21,418 nt of DNA, taken from IMG/VR virus record IMGVR_UViG_3300032113_000002, positions 1 through 21,418 of that record; one strand, 5' to 3'. The position numbers and the translations under genes were made by a program. Source of the stretch: a virus. The notes beneath the pieces are model-generated. The model was given only the letters and a program-made list of their open reading frames with translations. It had not been told where the DNA came from and did no database searches. Positions 1 through 7,527 of this stretch are shown here, in pieces. Every line of letters starts with the position of its first letter. The stretch's first letter is position 1.

Positions 1-85
1 ATATTTTCCTGTATATTTTCCTGTATATTTTTTCTATTTTTCTGTATATTTTTTCTATTTTTCTGTATATTTTTCTGTATATTTC
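1..85. repeat. AT-rich direct-repeat array (CTGTATAT x5)
   Basis: The stretch is built from units ATATTTTCCTGT (1-12, 13-24), a longer 21-bp unit repeated exactly (25-45, 46-66) and ATATTTTTCTGT (67-78), followed by ATATTTC. The core CTGTATAT starts at 9, 21, 42, 63 and 75, giving spacings of 12, 21, 21 and 12 bp. No ORF is seen across it. It begins at the window edge, so more copies may lie to the left. An iteron-like binding array, a replication origin element or an operator cluster are all possible; nothing here decides between them. Confidence 0.8.
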
Positions 86-96
86 TTAAATAACCC

Positions 97-125
97 TTGA
101 CACTCATCCCTATGTAGTATCTACT
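97..125 (+). promoter_or_regulatory. Possible rightward sigma-70-like promoter
   Basis: A perfect TTGACA (97-102) is followed, after 17 bp, by TCTACT (120-125), which matches the -10 consensus at 4 of 6 positions. It overlaps the left arm of an inverted repeat. It would fire rightward, antisense to the structural operon, so its role is unclear. It may be a chance match or a regulated promoter for a short or antisense transcript. Confidence 0.3.
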
Positions 126-149
126 AAGTTCTCAAGACTGCATAGGGAT
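106..149. repeat. Inverted repeat, possible operator
   Basis: Perfect 9-bp arms ATCCCTATG (106-114) and CATAGGGAT (141-149) are separated by 26 bp. Inside the spacer sits a smaller inverted repeat, TAGTA-TC-TACTA (115-126). The arms lack an adjacent T-run, so this is not a standard terminator. The overlap with the TTGACA box suggests a protein-binding site or a cruciform/RNA hairpin element. Confidence 0.6.
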
Positions 150-150
150 A

Positions 151-183
151 GGTTCAAGCACGGTTTAAGCACGGTTCAAGAAC
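151..183. repeat. Three 11-bp tandem repeats (GGTTCAAGCAC)
   Basis: Three head-to-tail 11-bp copies occupy 151-161, 162-172 and 173-183. The second differs by one base (GGTTTAAGCAC) and the third by two at its end (GGTTCAAGAAC). The period is close to one DNA helical turn. They lie between the inverted repeat and the terminator, in non-coding DNA. Confidence 0.75.
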
Positions 184-191
184 AAAAGGGC

Positions 192-217
192 AAAAGGGCA
201 ACCCCGAAGGACTGCCC
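192..217 (-). terminator. Rho-independent terminator of the structural operon
   Basis: Read on the minus strand, a 9-bp stem starting GGGCAGTCC and ending GGGTTGCCC closes a TTCG tetraloop (217-196, two wobble pairs). TTTT follows at 195-192, then GCCCTTTTG. A C(UUCG)G loop on a GC-rich stem plus a T tract is the textbook intrinsic terminator. It lies 44 bp past the stop of the last tail gene, so it probably ends the leftward late transcript. The plus-strand reading lacks a T tract, so it appears one-directional. Confidence 0.85.
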
Positions 218-220
218 AAT

Positions 221-264
221 TTCTTACCTACTTCTTACCTATCTCTTACCTACTTCTTACCTAG
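221..264. repeat. Four 11-bp tandem repeats (TTCTTACCTAC)
   Basis: Four copies without gaps occupy 221-231, 232-242, 243-253 and 254-264, differing only at the first or last base. The stop codon of the last gene (261-263) lies inside the rightmost copy, so the array forms the start of the 3' untranslated region just before the terminator. On the minus strand the unit reads GTAGGTAAGAA. Confidence 0.8.
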
Positions 265-872
265 ACCCAAACGATCAAGTCTAAATCAGCTTGAGTCCGA
301 GCCAATGATACTTGGTCACTTAACTCCCACTTCTTTGCTAGTGTTGTTTGGTAATTAACCCCTAACTGAAGGATCATCACTGCTACGTCACTTACTAGTA
401 CCTCATGTGATACGTTATTGAAGTCCCTTATTAACATCACTGTAGCACCACCTAGAACTGCTAGTCTCTGTCCTGAGTCCAGCTTAGTGACATCTGCAAT
501 ATCAGCATCCATTTTAATCAGATTGAGACAAGTAAAACCTAAATTCAACTCTTCGGTTAATGCGCTTGAGATTTCAGTTGCTTTTATTGATTGCTCAGAT
601 TCTAAATCAAATGGTGCCTGATAAACTTCAACTTCATTTGTATCAGAATTCCACTTTCGTTCGTTTTGAAACTCTATAAACTCTTGCCATTGTTCGTCAG
701 TGATTTCAATTGCATCCGCAGGAATTTGTGTATCTGGATTAGCTATTAATGGTGCTGTATCATCAACGGAAGATGGTACATGTCTTGAATCTGCTATTAA
801 TCGTGCTCCATGTACACCATCATCATAAAATGCAGTAGGTAAGTTATTTGTGTCTAGTTGTGTGTATTTCAT
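261..872 (-). CDS. Tail fibre assembly protein, DUF4376-like C-terminus
   Basis: This is a 203-aa protein directly downstream of the tail fibre gene (1 bp gap) and is the last gene of the operon. The middle (about residues 57-85, ITDEQWQEFIEFQNERKWN then a V.VYQAP-type segment) looks like the part of phage tail fibre assembly proteins that lies near ITDEQW. The last about 110 residues look like DUF4376, a domain common at the end of such proteins, with a helix-rich segment and a ...ADLDLI end. The expected role is to help the fibre fold, trimerise or attach. The start at 872 has an AGGATATTGAA-ATG spacing. Family assignment is by pattern recognition and position; the N-terminal 55 residues are not assigned. 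Confidence 0.7.
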   Translation of the reverse strand: MKYTQLDTNNLPTAFYDDGVHGARLIADSRHVPSSVDDTAPLIANPDTQIPADAIEITDEQWQEFIEFQNERKWNSDTNEVEVYQAPFDLESEQSIKATEISSALTEELNLGFTCLNLIKMDADIADVTKLDSGQRLAVLGGATVMLIRDFNNVSHEVLVSDVAVMILQLGVNYQTTLAKKWELSDQVSLARTQADLDLIVWV

Positions 873-873
873 T

Positions 874-2628
874 TCAATATCCTATTGCTAGATAAGTTAA
901 TGTATGACCAAGGTTATCACCACCACCATAGAATCCGGTTTGAGTTCTATATTTAACACCACACCTTTCTCTGTAAATTCCTGATGTTCCTGATGTTTGT
1001 GCGTCGTATGTCAACATAACAGCCTGACATGCAGATGGAAATACAGTAGGAAAATTTATTCGTGTATTCCAATTGTAGTTGGTTGAAAGTCTACCCCACT
1101 GAAGGATTATGCCACTGGAGAACCTCTGATAACCAGCAGTGGATTTTGATCCAGTCATGTTTAAATAATTAATTAGACCATCACGATTTGTGAATCGCAA
1201 ATAATTATCTGACGTATTGTTATTTCTAAAACATATATCAGCTGTTGAACCAGGAGTTCCTTGTTCTACATAATTACTTTTGAATAATCTTGCATCAATA
1301 TCACCGGCACTATTTCTAAGTGCAAGTGTGCTTCCTGTTGCAAGTGAGCTTAGACCATACCCGTCTAAATTGTCTGCACTTAATCCAGAACCTGAACCAT
1401 CATTTCCTGCGTGCCATACTTCATTACCATTAATTCTTAAACCGTTATCGTTGTTGATGCCAGTGATGTTCATAGTATTTGCAGTATCACAATCAATTCT
1501 AACGTCATAATCAACAGTTGAATTTGATGTATGAAAATCAATAAAACGACCGATTTCCATAACACCATTGCTTTGCACTATCGGGATTTTGTTTATAGTA
1601 GCTGCCCAACTTCCCACACCAGCATTTACATGGTATCCGTCAACAGTATCAGCATCTAGCCCTGATCCTGAACCACCATTTATAGTATTCCACATCTTTG
1701 ACCAAGGGCTCCAAGTATTGATGTACTTGCATCTCACAAACACAGTATTTGGGGTACTATATTGAGTGTACCTCTGATACCTCATGCCACCGGCATCTGT
1801 TACCTCTAGTAACCCTGCTAAAGCTACTGGGAAGTTTGTACCGGCACTGGCATTGGAAGTAGAACCTTGAGTGTATTTACCGGTTGATATGTAGTCATTT
1901 AGATCAACTACCCCAAGTGATGCCCTTACTGCATCAAATTTACCACTCACGAGCCCACCTAAGTAGTCTGCATCCAAACCAGAGCCAGCCCCGTCAACAG
2001 TTTTTAGTTGAGTCAGGATCTCTGCCGGTGCTAGGTTACCTCTGTGGTAAATCTCATTAACACCAGTAGCACCATCTATAATAGATCTTCCATCAGGAAC
2101 TTCCAAGGTACCTACATCGGCTATTACTACCTTACCTTTTACGTTACCTAGTACGAAGTTCTTCTCAAGTACTCCTGATGTATTCAATGCTATTAGTGCT
2201 GAGCTATTCTGAATAGTAACTTCAGATGAACCCCAAGTATCATCTGTCTTCCCCTTAATGTTACCTACAAATAACCCTTGAGATGTTAGGGAGTCTTCTA
2301 TTGGGCCACCTAAATGCATACCTTTAGACCAGTAAGATCCTGTGGTATCTGATGTAGGGCTTATGTTTGTGTTACCTAAGTGACATACATAAACTGTATT
2401 TGCTACAGTAACTCTTGCACCTACCTTGTATACAATGTCTGCCTGCCAGCTAAAGTCTCCTGCTTCAGCTAAGGCTAGTACGTTAGTATCTAATCCCTTT
2501 AGTACGTAGTTAAAATTCTCATATGTAGGTATTTCTACTACCCAACCTAGCGAATATTTTGCAGCTCCAGGATCTATTGATCCTCCACCAGAAGCCCATA
2601 CCTGTCCTAAATTTACTTGTGTTGTCAT
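874..2628 (-). CDS. Tail fibre / receptor-binding protein
   Basis: This 584-aa protein is probably the host-recognition fibre at the baseplate edge. Residues about 58-105 (W61, a YKVG.RV...TVYVC core, then SYW) resemble a small carbohydrate-binding fold of the ChtBD3/CBM5-12 style. Three linker motifs follow: GSGLDADYLGG (215-225), GSGLDADTVDGYH (321-333) and GSGLSADNLDGYG (413-425), typical of repetitive phage fibre shafts. The C-terminus (about 500-584; SSGIILQWG near 504-512, then an INFPTVFPSAC core and a final TYLAIGY) matches the pattern of the gp53-like fibre C-terminal domain, the likely receptor-binding tip. A TAGGAATAAT-ATG start supports 2628. It is followed by its assembly gene. 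CTAG tetramers are absent from its C-terminal half. Confidence 0.88.
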   Translation of the reverse strand: MTTQVNLGQVWASGGGSIDPGAAKYSLGWVVEIPTYENFNYVLKGLDTNVLALAEAGDFSWQADIVYKVGARVTVANTVYVCHLGNTNISPTSDTTGSYWSKGMHLGGPIEDSLTSQGLFVGNIKGKTDDTWGSSEVTIQNSSALIALNTSGVLEKNFVLGNVKGKVVIADVGTLEVPDGRSIIDGATGVNEIYHRGNLAPAEILTQLKTVDGAGSGLDADYLGGLVSGKFDAVRASLGVVDLNDYISTGKYTQGSTSNASAGTNFPVALAGLLEVTDAGGMRYQRYTQYSTPNTVFVRCKYINTWSPWSKMWNTINGGSGSGLDADTVDGYHVNAGVGSWAATINKIPIVQSNGVMEIGRFIDFHTSNSTVDYDVRIDCDTANTMNITGINNDNGLRINGNEVWHAGNDGSGSGLSADNLDGYGLSSLATGSTLALRNSAGDIDARLFKSNYVEQGTPGSTADICFRNNNTSDNYLRFTNRDGLINYLNMTGSKSTAGYQRFSSGIILQWGRLSTNYNWNTRINFPTVFPSACQAVMLTYDAQTSGTSGIYRERCGVKYRTQTGFYGGGDNLGHTLTYLAIGY

Positions 2629-2635
2629 ATTATTC

Positions 2636-3220
2636 CTATACTGTTGTTATTGTTAGTTTGTAGGCCATAGGTATGAGCCATGAACTAATTGCGATAATTA
2701 GCACCACTGTTGACACATCTACTGCCGCTGGTAATGTCAAGGACACTTCATAACCTAAGTTTGTTATCTTCATGGTTGGATACCTTGTGCCTATGATCTC
2801 TGTAATTGCATTATAAATAACATCTTCACTAAACACCTTCTCAGTCATAATAAGTGCTCTAGCTTTAAGTACCTTTCTGTACACGGTATCATTTAGTGGT
2901 GTGACGGTGTACCCAGTCTCTGTGCTAGACTTAAATACACCCTCGTTAAAGCTGTTGGCACCTACAGCACCTAGGAAGCCAAAGTACTCTGTTGGAATGT
3001 TAATAGATCTTGACTGTTGTAGTATATCCCCTATTATATCTAACTGGGCTCCTACTGCTGTCTCCAAGAACCTACCCCAATACACATCATTAATAGACTT
3101 AAATAGTAAATCCATCTCTGTTACATACGCCAGTAAGTACTCTTGCACATTAGGGCTACATACGTACTGGCTCAGCAACATGGCCTTCATTGTGTCCGTG
3201 CCTCTTGTACTATAACTCAT
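2636..3220 (-). CDS. Baseplate protein, DUF2612-like
   Basis: This 194-aa protein sits between baseplate J and the tail fibre, where DUF2612/YmfQ-like baseplate proteins usually lie. Supporting features are an early aromatic/leucine helix region, a QLDIIGDIL segment (about residues 59-67), the YRKVLKARALI motif (about 113-123) that is characteristic of this group, and a hydrophobic, beta-rich C-terminus. These proteins connect the wedge to the fibre. The start has an AGAGGTGTAGT-ATG site that overlaps the end of the upstream gene. Confidence 0.75.
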   Translation of the reverse strand: MSYSTRGTDTMKAMLLSQYVCSPNVQEYLLAYVTEMDLLFKSINDVYWGRFLETAVGAQLDIIGDILQQSRSINIPTEYFGFLGAVGANSFNEGVFKSSTETGYTVTPLNDTVYRKVLKARALIMTEKVFSEDVIYNAITEIIGTRYPTMKITNLGYEVSLTLPAAVDVSTVVLIIAISSWLIPMAYKLTITTV

Positions 3221-3221
3221 A

Positions 3222-4364
3222 CTACACCTCTGTTACGTTTATGTCAGTAGTAATAAGGTTCACAAACTGAGTATCTGACACCGCTATGTTTGTAGTCCCT
3301 GTAGGTACTGGTGCTATACCAATAGTTAAGCTATTTACTTGAGCCTTCCCATAAGGTGTGATGTACTCAAACAGTCTTGACCACACTACATCCTCTCCAA
3401 CTAACAAGCTGTTTATGTGCCCCATTAGGGATGTTTTGATGGACTCTATAGCCCCTGCTGAGTTATCTGTTAAGAACGTCACCTCTAGGTCAATATACAC
3501 AGGAAGTACTACAGACTTAGTGAATTTTACATCATGGCTGTACCCTTGAGAGTCTAGCACGGCCACCGTAGTAGTACCGTGAGTCAGAACGCCCAAACCT
3601 TTATTGTGGTATATTGTTTGTGCTATCACTAGGTCTGATACTAAGTACGTCTCCCCAATAGTTACATGGATAGAGTACGGTGGTGTTCCGTCACCTAGTG
3701 TGGCATTGGTATCATTATTCACAACTAATACTTGGTCAATCCCTGTATCATGCAAGGTACTATATAAGCTCTCTTGCATTGATTTGGTATTTCTTAGTAC
3801 AGATCTATTACGCTCATTCCTGAAGGCTACCTCAGAGTCTGGGTCGTTACCAATAGTCCCATCAAGTACGTGGCTTATAGAAGTCATCCCTGTCACTGGT
3901 GTCTCAATATTTACAATAGTGCCTGCCACTACAGGAACTTGCCCTACCACTACTGCTGATACCAGAGCTACCGTTGTTGGTATAGTTACTGTATCTACTA
4001 GGTAGAACTCATTACCTGCTAAGTCAGAGAACCTTATACCCGCTGGCACAACAGTACCGGCTACACCCTCTATCGTTAGCGGGGCTGTAGATCTGGTTGC
4101 TGTTCTGTACGTAGTTCCGGTGATTAATGCTAAGTTCCTTAGTGCTTCCCCACTTGTTGTGTACGGGTTGTACGAGTTATAAACAACCCCTAATTCATCC
4201 CAAGCTAGGCTTAGCTCTGCTGCCATGATGCCTACTAATTGACCATCAGGACTTTCTGGGCTGAAGTCTATTCCTGTGTTGAAGGATGTCAGCCTGCTCT
4301 CTATCCTACTCTTTATGTCTGCTAATACCTCTGGAACAAAACCAGAGTTTGTTAATCCTGCCAT
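3222..4364 (-). CDS. Baseplate J-like protein
   Basis: This 380-aa baseplate wedge component corresponds to P2 gpJ/Mu gp47. The N-terminus (AGLTNSGFVPEVLADIKSRI, then SPDGQLVGIMA and ...AWDELG.VYNSYNP) is the classic start of this family. The middle carries the E.AFR.ER.RSV segment typical of J proteins. The reading frame is open upstream to a TTG at 4430, but that start has no ribosome site and would overlap the gp25-like gene. The ATG at 4364 has AGGAG five bases upstream and begins exactly at the family's usual N-terminus, so it is preferred. Confidence 0.9.
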   Translation of the reverse strand: MAGLTNSGFVPEVLADIKSRIESRLTSFNTGIDFSPESPDGQLVGIMAAELSLAWDELGVVYNSYNPYTTSGEALRNLALITGTTYRTATRSTAPLTIEGVAGTVVPAGIRFSDLAGNEFYLVDTVTIPTTVALVSAVVVGQVPVVAGTIVNIETPVTGMTSISHVLDGTIGNDPDSEVAFRNERNRSVLRNTKSMQESLYSTLHDTGIDQVLVVNNDTNATLGDGTPPYSIHVTIGETYLVSDLVIAQTIYHNKGLGVLTHGTTTVAVLDSQGYSHDVKFTKSVVLPVYIDLEVTFLTDNSAGAIESIKTSLMGHINSLLVGEDVVWSRLFEYITPYGKAQVNSLTIGIAPVPTGTTNIAVSDTQFVNLITTDINVTEV

Positions 4365-4369
4365 ACTAT

Positions 4370-4374
4370 CTCCT
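4370..4374 (-). promoter_or_regulatory. Ribosome binding site fixing the baseplate J start
   Basis: AGGAG on the minus strand, with a 5-nt spacer (ATAGT) to the ATG at 4364. It selects this ATG over the in-frame TTG 66 nt upstream. Confidence 0.8.
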
Positions 4375-4395
4375 ATAAGGTGTGTGTTACTTGAG

Positions 4396-4749
4396 TTAAA
4401 CCCAAGGTACTTTGGTGTCAATGATGCCAAAAGTGGTCAAAGCTTTAAAGTTAACAGTTAAGGTTCTTCTTCCCTCAACCACCATCTCTATGTCGTATAT
4501 GGACTTCACGTGCATAATGTTAGAAACAACATCAATAACCCTAAGCTCTATATCATATAAGTCGTATTGAGCACCTAGGTAGTCTACGCTCAAGAACCCT
4601 GCGCTACGATCTAGTACCCACTCCCCTAAGATAGTTCTTAACTTGCATTGAGCTTGCTGAACCACGAACCTCCCATCCGTGACTCTAGTAATACCACTGC
4701 CTGCATTCTTAAACATATCATGTGTATCTTTATCTAATGCTACGTACAT
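4396..4749 (-). CDS. Baseplate wedge protein, gp25/gpW-like (DUF2634 type)
   Basis: This 117-aa protein lies between the spike and baseplate J, the standard place for the gp25-like sheath-initiating wedge protein. The segment QAQCKLRTILGEWVLDRSAG (about 32-51) is the family hallmark: a run of residues ending in a W.LD...G element, followed by a region with YD.ELRVIDVV. In T4 and P2 relatives this protein is part of the wedge and nucleates sheath polymerisation. No strong ribosome site precedes ATG 4749, and the upstream stop is only 2 nt away, so translational coupling is likely. Confidence 0.82.
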   Translation of the reverse strand: MYVALDKDTHDMFKNAGSGITRVTDGRFVVQQAQCKLRTILGEWVLDRSAGFLSVDYLGAQYDLYDIELRVIDVVSNIMHVKSIYDIEMVVEGRRTLTVNFKALTTFGIIDTKVPWV

Positions 4750-4751
4750 AA

Positions 4752-5417
4752 TTATAAAGGAGGGCTAGTAGTGCCTCCACTGTCTCCTGTGTGTATATGA
4801 GTGTTAAGGTTTATGCCACCTGATGTGGTTGTCCCAGCTACTGCTAGATCCCCTGAGGCTGTAGATAAACCTAATGTCTCTGATGTACCTGATGTGGTTT
4901 TACCAGTTACTGTTAAGTTCCCTGTTATTGTTACTTCAGGTGCTGTTATGTCAACGGTTACTTCTGAGTTAATCATAATAGATCCATCCGCTTTCAAGGC
5001 TATTACCTGAGACCTATCTGTGTTTCTCCACTCTGAGTCAGTTGTATTATACGAGGCTATTGCCCTAGGTAGGGTATTAAAGCCTACGATACAAAACCCA
5101 TCGTTCTCATCAAATTCCCTTAGTAGGTGAGGAGCAGGTTGCCCTGCCACTAACCCACCCTTGTCATGGTCATTAAATAGCCAGTGATCGTATCCTATGG
5201 CACTAAATACTACCAAGCATGTGTCACCGACTGCAATAGGCATAGTAATACTCCAACCACCACCTGATGCTGTGTGGACAGGCACCATCTTTAGTACCTG
5301 CCTAGATATAACTTGTAACAACTCATCGTAGTTATTAAATACCTTCTCGGCACATACCTGTATATCAGCCGTCTGGTTCTCTGGGTAGTACTTTACTATC
5401 CTTGCTGGGTATATCAA
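4752..5417 (-). CDS. Baseplate spike protein, Gp138-like (gpV type)
   Basis: This 221-aa central spike tip pierces the cell envelope. The N-terminal part (about 1-125) has the OB-fold pattern of the Gp138 N-terminal domain: ARIVKYYPENQTADIQV at the start, then a TMPIAVGDTCLVVFS core and a FDENDGFCI.GF segment. Residues about 145-205 are short, repetitive beta stretches, as in the triple beta-helix needle. The C-terminus has NTHIHTGDSGG with H207-x-H209, the metal-binding HxH tip motif known from P2 gpV and phi92 gp138. Translation appears to begin at TTG 5417, since no ATG is available before residue 44. That TTG overlaps the upstream TGA as TTGA. Confidence 0.9.
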   Translation of the reverse strand: MIYPARIVKYYPENQTADIQVCAEKVFNNYDELLQVISRQVLKMVPVHTASGGGWSITMPIAVGDTCLVVFSAIGYDHWLFNDHDKGGLVAGQPAPHLLREFDENDGFCIVGFNTLPRAIASYNTTDSEWRNTDRSQVIALKADGSIMINSEVTVDITAPEVTITGNLTVTGKTTSGTSETLGLSTASGDLAVAGTTTSGGINLNTHIHTGDSGGTTSPPL

Positions 5418-6571
5418 AATAACACCCCTAAGTTGGCTAATGCCCCTTTGAATGGACTTTCCATTGTTGTTATAATACCCCTAGATTTAGCGAAAGATCT
5501 TATGCCTGTATCAGCTTCGCTTAAAGCTTCAAATCCCTTACTCTCCAGCCTTCTTAGATCTCGGTCAATAGCTGGTGTGCCGTCCGTCTCATTGTAGTCT
5601 TTGAACACTTGCTTCTCTACTTGTATGTGGGCACACTCTAAAGCCATACCCAACATTGTTCTACCTAACCCATCACCTGCAAAGCTTAGCATATCCTCCT
5701 TCATACCATACAATGCATCCTCTAAACTCCCTAAGCCTGTTTTTACCAAGCCTTTGATAGCGTCCTCTGCTAGATTGAGTGTGTTGTCGAACATACATGA
5801 CGATGCACCCAACAGCCCTGCTGAGAAACCTAGTTGTGATTTTACATCTTCTGCTGCTTCCGCTACTCCAAATAAATTGGTAGCTTCTTTTTGTACCTCG
5901 TATTTGTAAGATGCATCTGTTGGGTCATTAGCCTTACACAAGTAAGTAGATCTATATAACTTCCCTGCACTATCTCTGCTGTCGAGGAAGAAGTCTTCTC
6001 CCAGAGTCACATTAGCCTGCTTAACAATAGCTTGATCTGAATAGAACAGCTTGGCCTCTGCCATTTCAGCCTTAATCTTCTCTAGCTCCTCAGGTAAAGT
6101 AATAGTCCTAAAGGACAACCTCTTTGGTGCTGACTTACTTAGAGTACTGGCTACTTGAACCTCCTCCCCTGATATAGAGAATTCCATGGAGTCCATGAAC
6201 CCTTGGCCCTGCTTAGTCTTAAATGATGTAAACACCACTGGATTATATGTGCCTAGGTTAGTGACCACTCTACATACAGTAGATGATCTTACCAGAGCCT
6301 CAAGCACTTTAAACATTTCTTTTGTGTTACTTACGCTGTTATATGACAATTGCCCCGTGCCGGCCATTATGGTGTCTGTAAAGGAACCATCTAGGCTTAT
6401 TAACCTGTTCTTTTTTATTGCGTGGTTACTAATTTCATAACCTGCTTGTACAGAGAACTTCGTCACCTCACTAGTAACTCCGTGGTCTTCCTGTACAAGT
6501 GCGTGGAACTTAATTGTGTTCTCTGTTCCATCAGAGCTTTTGTAGTGTATTGCTGATAAGTTTGTTGACAT
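5414..6571 (-). CDS. Dit-like baseplate protein
   Basis: This 385-aa protein follows the hub. Residues about 15-135 (TKFSVQAGYEISNHAIKKNR, then ISLDGSF, and a later beta segment through VQVAS) match the N-terminal domain of Dit-like phage tail proteins, a ring-forming baseplate fold. From about 155 on it is mostly helical with glycine-rich hydrophobic stretches (SAGLLGASSC, GDGLGRTMLGMAL) and no recognised domain. It begins at a TAATG overlap with the hub gene and ends in a TTGA overlap with the spike gene, so the hub, Dit-like and spike genes are tightly coupled. Confidence 0.8.
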   Translation of the reverse strand: MSTNLSAIHYKSSDGTENTIKFHALVQEDHGVTSEVTKFSVQAGYEISNHAIKKNRLISLDGSFTDTIMAGTGQLSYNSVSNTKEMFKVLEALVRSSTVCRVVTNLGTYNPVVFTSFKTKQGQGFMDSMEFSISGEEVQVASTLSKSAPKRLSFRTITLPEELEKIKAEMAEAKLFYSDQAIVKQANVTLGEDFFLDSRDSAGKLYRSTYLCKANDPTDASYKYEVQKEATNLFGVAEAAEDVKSQLGFSAGLLGASSCMFDNTLNLAEDAIKGLVKTGLGSLEDALYGMKEDMLSFAGDGLGRTMLGMALECAHIQVEKQVFKDYNETDGTPAIDRDLRRLESKGFEALSEADTGIRSFAKSRGIITTMESPFKGALANLGVLF

Positions 6572-7527
6572 TAACCCCCCTCTCCAAACCAGTTATAATC
6601 AGCCACCCGTAATCCGTTTGAGGCTTTGATGGCTAGTGCTTTTGTTGTCCATAAGTTAGTATGGGTAGACCCTTGGTGCTGTACACTAAGTACGCAGTAT
6701 CTTGAGTACCCTGATACCATAGACTGCAAGTAGTCCTTAGATATAGTCAGTAATTCAAACCCGTCTTCTGTAGTAGCTGTTACTAGGTTTGATGTATCTA
6801 ATAGTGTATTACCTTCTATGCGTAGGTCAAGGTTTGACTCTATTTGTAATTGAGCTGCACCTATAACAGGGTTAGCTCTCATGTTGCTTGTGTCTAGCAA
6901 GACAGTCTCCCTAGAGCCTTGCCCACCTAGATGTGCATTCCGTCCTTGTGGTAAGTGACATACCTCTATTGTATTCCCCTTAATATGGGCTGTACAATTA
7001 TACTGCTTTGATAACTTCTTTAGGAAGTCCTGCATACTACCCGTAAATACCAGCTCCCCTCTAGGTGGTACATAGTTCTCTAGCTCGGGTGGGAAGTCTT
7101 TGTTTATGAACTCCACACCACCTAACTTCACCCTACTCAACTCCTGTTGTATATTCTTCAGAGAGGGCTTAAGTACTTGCAAGTTAATCTCCTTGCTAGT
7201 AAAGTCCCTTCTTAGTGAGTCAATACAGTACAGTGATGTTATAGTGTTAGGAACTTTCTTCTCAGTTACTAGGTTGTTAATGTACATCTGATCTATCAGC
7301 ACCTCAGTAGTGCCCCCATGCAGGGACACCTCCAAAGTTACGTGCTTATCTCCAGCACTAAGCTGGCTTATAGTTTCTGGTGCTAGGTTAAATATATCGA
7401 ACTTAGCACGGTTGAAGCCTTGCAGCATACGTACATCGAAGTCTACTCTAAGGCCTGATGTATTTAGCATCAGTACACCTTTCTCATATATCTTCAACAC
7501 CACGGTCTTTCCAAACTTTGTTATCAT
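6571..7527 (-). CDS. Baseplate hub protein (gp27/gpD-like)
   Basis: This 318-aa protein lies directly after the tape-measure gene with an ATGA overlap. Position and pattern fit the baseplate hub family: an N-terminal beta domain (LRVDFDVRMLQGFNRAKFDI at about 26-45, NLAPET, then SAGD..VTLEVS), a YCIDSLRRDF segment at about 101-110, a helical FLKKLSKQYNC element at about 168-178 and a beta-rich C-terminus. In relatives the hub forms a trimer that joins tube to spike. No lysozyme domain is visible. Confidence 0.78.
   Translation of the reverse strand: MITKFGKTVVLKIYEKGVLMLNTSGLRVDFDVRMLQGFNRAKFDIFNLAPETISQLSAGDKHVTLEVSLHGGTTEVLIDQMYINNLVTEKKVPNTITSLYCIDSLRRDFTSKEINLQVLKPSLKNIQQELSRVKLGGVEFINKDFPPELENYVPPRGELVFTGSMQDFLKKLSKQYNCTAHIKGNTIEVCHLPQGRNAHLGGQGSRETVLLDTSNMRANPVIGAAQLQIESNLDLRIEGNTLLDTSNLVTATTEDGFELLTISKDYLQSMVSGYSRYCVLSVQHQGSTHTNLWTTKALAIKASNGLRVADYNWFGEGG

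Noticed and set aside
1-85. LexA (SOS) boxes from the CTGTATAT units
   Set aside because: A LexA box needs an inverted partner (CTGT-N8-ACAG). All copies here are in the same orientation and no ACAG lies at the right distance.
1-264. CRISPR array from the regular repeats
   Set aside because: Units are 11-21 bp and adjacent, without unique spacers of about 30 bp, and no cas gene is present.
4365-4430. N-terminal extension of baseplate J from TTG 4430
   Set aside because: No ribosome site, overlap with the gp25-like gene, and the extra 22 residues do not resemble the family start.
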